Notes under the pieces: model-generated
Seen by the model: the letters and a program-made list of their open reading frames with translations, nothing else
Database searches by the model: none
What the model was told of the DNA's origin: nothing
Part shown: one piece after another, positions 59,080-64,000 of the stretch
How positions within the stretch are numbered: the stretch's first letter is position 1
Layout of the letters: the number at the start of each line of letters is the position of its first letter
Assembly: GCF_003240585.1 (NCBI RefSeq)
Contig: NZ_PCDP01000036.1
Coordinates: 391,569 to 455,568 of the forward strand
Source of the DNA: Arminella tubonensis
Lineage (GTDB): Bacteria > Pseudomonadota > Alphaproteobacteria > Rhizobiales > Rhizobiaceae
Reading direction: 5' to 3'
DNA length: 64,000 nt
Program-made: the position numbers and the translations under genes

Positions 59080-60612
59080 ATGAAAGAAGTGCTTCACGAA
59101 CTGGAACGCCGGCGCGAAATCGCCGGGCTTGGCGGCGGTCAGGCGCGTATCGACGCGCAGCATAAGCGCGGCAAGCTGACGGCTCGCGAGCGCATCGAGC
59201 TTTTTCTCGATGAAGGCTCGTTCGAGGAATTCGGCATGTTCGTGGAGCACCGCTCCAGCGACTTCGGCATGGAGAAGAACAAGATCGCGGGTGACGGCAT
59301 CGTTACCGGCTGGGGAACGGTCAGCGGCCGCACCGTTTTTGTCTTCGCCAAGGATTTCACTGTTTTCGGCGGGTCTCTTTCCGAAGCGCATGCGGAAAAG
59401 ATCATCAAGGTTCAGGAGATGGCGCTCAAGAACCGCGCGCCGATCATCGGGATCTATGACGCGGGCGGCGCCCGCATCCAGGAGGGGGTCGCGGCGCTCG
59501 GTGGCTATGCCGAGGTGTTCCAGCGCAACGTATTGTCGTCAGGCGTCATTCCGCAGATTTCGGTCATCATGGGACCGTGCGCCGGCGGCGACGTCTATTC
59601 GCCTGCGATGACGGACTTCATCTTCATGGTGCGCGACACCTCCTATATGTTCGTGACAGGTCCGGATGTCGTGAAAACCGTGACCAACGAGACGGTGACC
59701 GCCGAGCAGCTTGGCGGCGCATCGATCCACACGACGAAGTCCTCGATCGCCGATGCCGCCTTCGACAACGATATCGATACCCTGCTGCAGGTGCGCAGGC
59801 TCATCGACTTCCTGCCACTGTCGAATACCGCGCCTGTGCCGGAGATCGAATGCTACCAGTCTGTCACCGAGATGGACATGTCGCTCGACACGCTGATCCC
59901 GGCGAACGCCAATAAGCCCTACGACATCAAGGAATTGATCCTCAAGACGGTGGATGAAGGCGATTTCTTCGAAATACAGGCGAGTTTTGCCAAGAACATC
60001 GTCTGCGGCTTTGGTCGGGTCGAGGGCTCGACGGTCGGTTTCGTCGCCAATCAGCCGATGGTGCTTGCGGGCGTGCTCGACAGCGACGCGTCGCGCAAGG
60101 CCGCGCGCTTTGTCCGCTTCTGCGATTGCTTCAACATTCCGATCGTCACCTTCGTCGACGTGCCGGGATTCTTGCCGGGGACGGCGCAGGAGTATGGCGG
60201 ATTGATCAAACATGGCGCCAAGCTGCTCTTCGCCTATGCGGAGGCGACAGTGCCGAAGATGACGGTCATCACCCGCAAGGCGTTCGGTGGCGCTTACGAC
60301 GTCATGGCATCGAAGCACCTGCGAGGCGACATCAACTACGCATGGCCAACGGCGCAGATCGCCGTAATGGGTGCCAAGGGGGCCGTCGAGATCATCTTCC
60401 GCAAGGACATCGCGGACGCTGACAAGATCGCGGCACATACCAAGATGTACGAGGATCGCTTTCTATCGCCCTTCGTCGCTGCCGAACGGGGCTATGTCGA
60501 TGAGGTGATCATGCCGCATTCCACTCGAAAGCGCATTTCGCGGGGCCTCAAGATGCTGCGCAACAAGGATCTCTCCAATCCCTGGAAGAAGCACGACAAT
60601 ATCCCGCTGTGA
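59080..60612 (+). CDS. pccB: Propionyl-CoA carboxylase beta subunit
   Basis: Carboxyltransferase that passes CO2 from biotin to propionyl-CoA, giving methylmalonyl-CoA. 510 residues, crotonase-like double domain: [47 protein letters not shown] and the [14 protein letters not shown] block. The biotin-carrying alpha subunit is not in the window. Confidence 0.95.
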   Translation: MKEVLHELERRREIAGLGGGQARIDAQHKRGKLTARERIELFLDEGSFEEFGMFVEHRSSDFGMEKNKIAGDGIVTGWGTVSGRTVFVFAKDFTVFGGSLSEAHAEKIIKVQEMALKNRAPIIGIYDAGGARIQEGVAALGGYAEVFQRNVLSSGVIPQISVIMGPCAGGDVYSPAMTDFIFMVRDTSYMFVTGPDVVKTVTNETVTAEQLGGASIHTTKSSIADAAFDNDIDTLLQVRRLIDFLPLSNTAPVPEIECYQSVTEMDMSLDTLIPANANKPYDIKELILKTVDEGDFFEIQASFAKNIVCGFGRVEGSTVGFVANQPMVLAGVLDSDASRKAARFVRFCDCFNIPIVTFVDVPGFLPGTAQEYGGLIKHGAKLLFAYAEATVPKMTVITRKAFGGAYDVMASKHLRGDINYAWPTAQIAVMGAKGAVEIIFRKDIADADKIAAHTKMYEDRFLSPFVAAERGYVDEVIMPHSTRKRISRGLKMLRNKDLSNPWKKHDNIPL

Positions 60613-60670
60613 CCAGAAGTCGCGGATTTTACACGAAAAATTGATGAGCTGTCAGAAGCTGTGTCTTCAC

Positions 60671-60688
60671 GCCTGCAAGTGTGCAGGC
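60671..60688. repeat. Hairpin between pccB and the DoxX gene
   Basis: GCCTGCA and TGCAGGC form a 7-bp perfect stem with loop AGTG. No U-tract, so termination is uncertain. Confidence 0.4.
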
Positions 60689-60723
60689 TAACGGTGGGCG
60701 GGAGCCTAAAACTGGAGAATCGC

Positions 60724-61119
60724 ATGGCACTTTCGGACCGCTTGAACCAATACCAACCCTACGCACTGACCGTGCTTCGTATCGTGACCGCACTTCAATA
60801 CATCGAACACGGTACGCAGAAGCTTTTCAATTTCCCCGCAAGTGCCCAGGCGGCAACCGGAAGCCTGCCGCCGCTAATCCTGACGGCCGGTATCCTTGAG
60901 GCCTTGGGCGGCTTGCTATTGCTCCTCGGTCTTTTCACCCGTCCGGTGGCGTTCATCCTCGCCGGCCAGATGGCTTTTGCCTATTTCATGGCGCATTTTC
61001 CGCGCGATTTCTTCCCGGCAAACAACGGCGGCGACGCTGCTATCTCGTTCTGCTTCATCTTCCTGTACCTGGTATTCGCTGGTCCGGGCCTTCTGGCTAT
61101 CGATAACCGCCAGAAGTAA
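60724..61119 (+). CDS. DoxX family membrane protein
   Basis: 131 residues, four membrane helices, from ATG 60724 (GGAG upstream). FLLALQ-like VLRIVTALQYIEHGTQKLFN and the PAILTAG/LEALGGLLLLLGLFTR pattern are typical. Often linked to thiol or oxidative stress; function here unknown. Convergent with the sugE gene. Confidence 0.88.
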   Translation: MALSDRLNQYQPYALTVLRIVTALQYIEHGTQKLFNFPASAQAATGSLPPLILTAGILEALGGLLLLLGLFTRPVAFILAGQMAFAYFMAHFPRDFFPANNGGDAAISFCFIFLYLVFAGPGLLAIDNRQK

Positions 61120-61132
61120 CCATTGGCCGGGC

Positions 61133-61447
61133 TCAGGCAGTCAGCTTGAGGCCGGCAATTCCAAGGACGATCAGGCCGATACAGGTGAGCCTGACGGCGG
61201 TGGCGGGGTCGCCCAGCAGCCATATGCCAACGAGAACGGTTCCAACGGTGCCGATGCCTGTCCAGACCGCATAAGCAGTGCCCATCGGTAGCGTTTTAAC
61301 GGCCAAGCCGAGAAGCACGACGCTGATTACCATTGAAATGACGGTGAGAACCGTCGGCATGGGCTTCGAGAAGCCTTCGGTGAACTTCAAGCCGACCGCC
61401 CAGCCGACCTCGAACAGACCAGCCACAAAAAGCAGAAACCAAGCCAT
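61133..61447 (-). CDS. sugE: SMR family guanidinium exporter SugE/Gdx
   Basis: 104 residues, four helices, from ATG 61447. The essential Glu13 is in AGLFEVGWAVGLK, and the KTLPMGTAYAVWTGIGTVGT stretch marks the Gdx/SugE subgroup rather than EmrE. Exports guanidinium in exchange for protons. Governed by the riboswitch directly upstream. Confidence 0.9.
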   Translation of the reverse strand: MAWFLLFVAGLFEVGWAVGLKFTEGFSKPMPTVLTVISMVISVVLLGLAVKTLPMGTAYAVWTGIGTVGTVLVGIWLLGDPATAVRLTCIGLIVLGIAGLKLTA

Positions 61448-61467
61448 AAAACGCTCCATCCAAAAGA

Positions 61468-61525
61468 GCGAGGCCGTCCCCGCGGTGTGGTACGAACGCA
61501 AGGTTCGCTGCAGCCGTCTGCCAGG
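61468..61525 (-). promoter_or_regulatory. Guanidine-II (mini-ykkC) riboswitch
   Basis: Two stem-loops with ACGG loops on the minus strand: GCAG-ACGG-CTGC (61510-61521) and GCGGGG-ACGG-CCTCGC with one G-U pair (61468-61483), 26 bases apart. Paired ACGR hairpins upstream of an SMR exporter define this class. It ends about 20 bases before the sugE start, near the ribosome site. No search was run. Confidence 0.8.
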
Positions 61526-61573
61526 TCGGATTTATATCTTGTCCGGCTCCGGTTCAAGATCGTATCGAGGATA

Positions 61574-62407
61574 TCAGCTCAAACGATCAGCATGCCATTT
61601 CAAATGCTCGTCCATAAATGTCGAGATGAAAAAGTAGGAGTGGTCGTAGCGCTCGTGCATGCGCAGCGTGAGTTCGATGCCGGTTCCTTTGATTGCCTCC
61701 TCGAACAACCATGGGCGCAGGCCGGTTTCGAGATAGGCGTCGGCCTTGCCCTGGTCGATGAGAAACTCCGGAAAGCGGGCACCGTCGTTGACCAGAGCGC
61801 AGGCATCATATTGCCGCCAGCTTGATCGGTCGTCGCCCAGATATTTCTCGAATGCACCCACCGACCAGTCTGCGGTCGACGGCTCGACGATCGGTGCGAA
61901 GGCGCTGCAGCTCCTGAAGCGGTCAGGATTTTTCAGGGCGATCGTCATGGCGCCGTGGCCGCCCATGGAGTGACCGAAGATGCCCTGGCGGCTCATGTCG
62001 ATGCGAAAATGCTGGCTGACGAAGGCTGGGAGTTCTTCGGTGACGTAGGTGTACATCCGGAAATTGGTCGACCATGGCGTCTCGGTGGCGTCGACATAGA
62101 AGCCGGCGCCTTTGCCCATCTGCCAGTTGGTCAGCTCGTCCGGCACATCGTTGCCGCGCGGGCTGGTGTCGGGGCAGACGATGATCAGCCCGAGCTCTGC
62201 CGCCATGCGCCGGTATTCGCCCTTGTCCATGACATTGGCATGGGTGCAGGTCAGGCCGGACAGATACCATACGACGGGGCAGGGCTCACGGATCGCCTGT
62301 GGCGGTACAAAGACGGCAAACGTCATCTCGCACTGGCAGGCCTCGGATTCATGCGAATACACGCCCTGCATGCCGCCGAAGGCGGTGCTCTGGGAAAGAA
62401 CTTTCAT
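61574..62407 (-). CDS. fghA: S-formylglutathione hydrolase
   Basis: 277 residues; converts S-formylglutathione to formate and glutathione, the last step of formaldehyde oxidation. Nucleophile Ser147 in FGHSMGG; LSGLTCTHANVM near the start. ATG at 62407 overlaps the DUF188 stop by 4 bp. Works with gfa and adhC upstream. Confidence 0.94.
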   Translation of the reverse strand: MKVLSQSTAFGGMQGVYSHESEACQCEMTFAVFVPPQAIREPCPVVWYLSGLTCTHANVMDKGEYRRMAAELGLIIVCPDTSPRGNDVPDELTNWQMGKGAGFYVDATETPWSTNFRMYTYVTEELPAFVSQHFRIDMSRQGIFGHSMGGHGAMTIALKNPDRFRSCSAFAPIVEPSTADWSVGAFEKYLGDDRSSWRQYDACALVNDGARFPEFLIDQGKADAYLETGLRPWLFEEAIKGTGIELTLRMHERYDHSYFFISTFMDEHLKWHADRLS

Positions 62408-62871
62408 GGTCGTTCTCCGGTCGGTGGTGCGTAGGCCTTGGCCCGTCGGCACAGGCGGTCGAAGGTTTCGAGAAAGCTCGAGCGGTCGCGGGGGCTGAAG
62501 GCCGCGTTGTAGCCTTTGCTTTCACCGGTTTCGCGCAGATGGGCGCCGAGATCGCGCATCGCCGTCGCCATGCCGATATTGGCCTGATCGAAGACCCGCC
62601 CCGTCGGACCTGTCACCAGAGCGCCGGTGGCGACGCAGCGTCCCGCAAGCGGCACATCGGCGGTAATGACGACATCGCCCGGGCCGCAATGCTCGGCGAT
62701 CCAATTGTCGGCGGCGTCAAACCCGTTTGAGACAATGACGTTTTTTACCATCGGGTCGCGCGACGGCCGCAGGCCTGAATTGGCGACAAGGGTCACCTCC
62801 ATCCCATGCCGCTCGGCAACCTTCAGGATTTCCGGCTTTACCGGGCAGGCATCTGCATCGACATAAATCAT
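62404..62871 (-). CDS. DUF188 (UPF0178/YaiI) protein
   Basis: 155 residues from ATG 62871 (MIYVDADACPVKPEIL); a longer frame starts 48 bp upstream. The family has a PIN-like fold with conserved DADACP and TADVPLA motifs and no assigned activity. It lies inside the formaldehyde run and is coupled to fghA by ATGA. Confidence 0.85.
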   Translation of the reverse strand: MIYVDADACPVKPEILKVAERHGMEVTLVANSGLRPSRDPMVKNVIVSNGFDAADNWIAEHCGPGDVVITADVPLAGRCVATGALVTGPTGRVFDQANIGMATAMRDLGAHLRETGESKGYNAAFSPRDRSSFLETFDRLCRRAKAYAPPTGERP

Positions 62872-62974
62872 TCGTTCGCAATCAGGTTCGACGGAGGGCA
62901 CTGCGCATCTATGCGCCACGCAGTGCGATTGATTGTTTCACTCCTTAAATCAATTTCGATTCAGAGCGTTATAG

Positions 62975-63550
62975 CTATTCTCTAAGAGTTCCGGCTTTTT
63001 TCGCCACCCAAGTGGAGATGACGTCCATCAGGGTCGGCGAGAGGCAGTCGTAGGGTTCAAGGTGAAGCTCCCGCAGCCGGGAACGCACGCCTGCCATGGC
63101 GGAGGGCGGGGTACCGGTCTCGATGATCGACGAGACGAAAGCCGCAAAGGTCGGTTCCGGCCAGCCGCTTTCCTGGAAGCGCTCGGGATGGATGAAGTCC
63201 AGGCCCTTGAAGGCATGGTCGCGCTCGACGGGACCGTACATATGGACTCCGCATTTCGTGCATGCATGGCGTCTGATCAGCGCCTCGGGATCGACGATCT
63301 TCAGTTTGTCGCCGTTTTCGAGAACGGTGACATTTTCATGCGATGTGACGGCGACGACCGAGAATGTGGCTCCCGCTGGCTTCCAGCATTTGGAACAGCC
63401 GCATGCGTGATTGTGCGCGATCGCTCCCTTGATCGCGACTTTGACAGGACGGTCGGTGCAGGCGCAGACGAGCGTCCCACCCTTGAAATTGGCCTGCCCC
63501 GGCTTCACTCCCTGGTCGAGCGCCGGATGTATCGATACTTGACTTGGCAT
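62975..63550 (-). CDS. gfa: Glutathione-dependent formaldehyde-activating enzyme (GFA)
   Basis: 191 residues; speeds formation of S-hydroxymethylglutathione. Zinc-binding cysteines in [18 protein letters not shown] and [19 protein letters not shown] precedes the ATG at 63550. Between adhC and DUF188. Confidence 0.92.
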   Translation of the reverse strand: MPSQVSIHPALDQGVKPGQANFKGGTLVCACTDRPVKVAIKGAIAHNHACGCSKCWKPAGATFSVVAVTSHENVTVLENGDKLKIVDPEALIRRHACTKCGVHMYGPVERDHAFKGLDFIHPERFQESGWPEPTFAAFVSSIIETGTPPSAMAGVRSRLRELHLEPYDCLSPTLMDVISTWVAKKAGTLRE

Positions 63551-63653
63551 GTTCAGCTCCTCCTCCTTAGCTGCCCACGGCCCCCAAATCAGGTTCGATT
63601 TGCGAAAAGACCGTTGGCCATTTCAAAGTAGCGCCACGCTTGCTGCATCCTCC

Positions 63654-64000
63654 TCAGTAAAGCACGACGCTTCGAATGCTCTCGCCGGAATGCATCAGCT
63701 CGAAACCTTTGTTGATGTCTTCGAGCGGCATCGTATGGGTAATCATCGGGTCGATCTGGATCTTGCCTTCCATGTACCAGTCGACGATTTTCGGTACGTC
63801 GGTGCGGCCACGTGCGCCGCCGAAGGCCGTGCCCATCCAGGTGCGGCCAGTGACGAGCTGGAACGGGCGGGTGGAAATTTCCTGGCCGGCGCCGGCAACG
63901 CCGATGACCACGGATTTGCCCCAGCCGCGATGCGATGCCTCAAGCGCCTGGCGCATGACCCTGGTATTGCCGGTGCAGTCGAATGTGTAGTCAGCGCCGC
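63654..64000 (-). CDS. adhC: S-(hydroxymethyl)glutathione dehydrogenase (C-terminal part)
   Basis: The frame is open at the right edge; about 115 C-terminal residues are visible, from [20 protein letters not shown], through [20 protein letters not shown] and [19 protein letters not shown] to the [11 protein letters not shown] end. This matches class III alcohol dehydrogenase, which oxidises S-hydroxymethylglutathione. First gene of the detoxification run. Confidence 0.92.
   Translation of the reverse strand, partial: GADYTFDCTGNTRVMRQALEASHRGWGKSVVIGVAGAGQEISTRPFQLVTGRTWMGTAFGGARGRTDVPKIVDWYMEGKIQIDPMITHTMPLEDINKGFELMHSGESIRSVVLY

Overview
The window is a contiguous piece of an alphaproteobacterial chromosome, most likely Rhizobium/Agrobacterium-like (Rhizobiaceae). 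The reasons are the high GC content, the suf cluster order sufS2-B-C-D-S1-X(T)-A, a tandem glycine riboswitch ahead of gcvTHP, the purC-purS-small ORF-purQ run, an ATP12 chaperone gene, and RirA- and Irr-type iron boxes. No rRNA, tRNA, CRISPR array, prophage or complete insertion sequence was seen. Most of the window is core housekeeping DNA with small accessory patches between conserved genes.

Layout. 1-627: the end of a truncated winged-helix-like gene, then a decayed vapBC toxin-antitoxin pair. 718-7424: rpsD, glsA, ttcA and an inositol-phosphatase-like gene on +, then two tandem Bcr/CflA drug exporters and the monothiol glutaredoxin grxD on -. 7.5-16.8 kb: a mixed region with a candidate small RNA, a chemoreceptor, a membrane alpha/beta hydrolase, bolA, purL, a PagL-like lipid A deacylase, a MocR regulator, a DUF1127 protein and a lipoprotein. 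16.9-18.9 kb: purQ, an 85-residue coiled-coil protein, purS and purC. 19.1-28.8 kb: a GGDEF/EAL protein, a small hydrolase, a DUF2189 membrane protein, purB, rpe, a periplasmic binding protein, a flavin reductase, a TfoX-like protein and an AT-rich secreted protein. 29-40 kb: a Nudix hydrolase, an RhlE-type helicase, an M23 peptidase, a DUF455 protein, bcp, a giant AsmA/YhdP-like protein, tyrS and anmK. 40.1-40.8 kb: a second decayed PIN/ribbon-helix-helix module.

41.5-49.2 kb is the SUF iron-sulfur operon. Its promoter carries a RirA-type IRO box and an Irr-type ICE box. Between sufB and sufC lies a 428-bp cassette: a GIY-YIG nuclease gene bounded by perfect 29-bp inverted repeats, each itself a hairpin. 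This is the most unusual object in the window. 49.2-54.3 kb: an orphan HigA-like regulator with its own candidate operator, then the glycine cleavage operon gcvTHP under a tandem glycine riboswitch. 54.5-61.1 kb: a PCuAC copper chaperone, a fluoride channel, an RluA pseudouridine synthase, a HAD phosphatase, ATP12, a lipoprotein, pccB and a DoxX protein. 61.1-64 kb: a SugE/Gdx exporter behind a two-hairpin guanidine-II (mini-ykkC) riboswitch, then a glutathione-dependent formaldehyde detoxification run (fghA, DUF188, gfa, adhC) cut by the window edge.

Functional themes are purine synthesis (purL, Q, S, C, B), iron-sulfur assembly linked to BolA and Grx, one-carbon metabolism (glycine cleavage and formaldehyde oxidation), and several toxin-antitoxin genes in different stages of loss. 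All calls were made by reading the sequence; no database search was possible.
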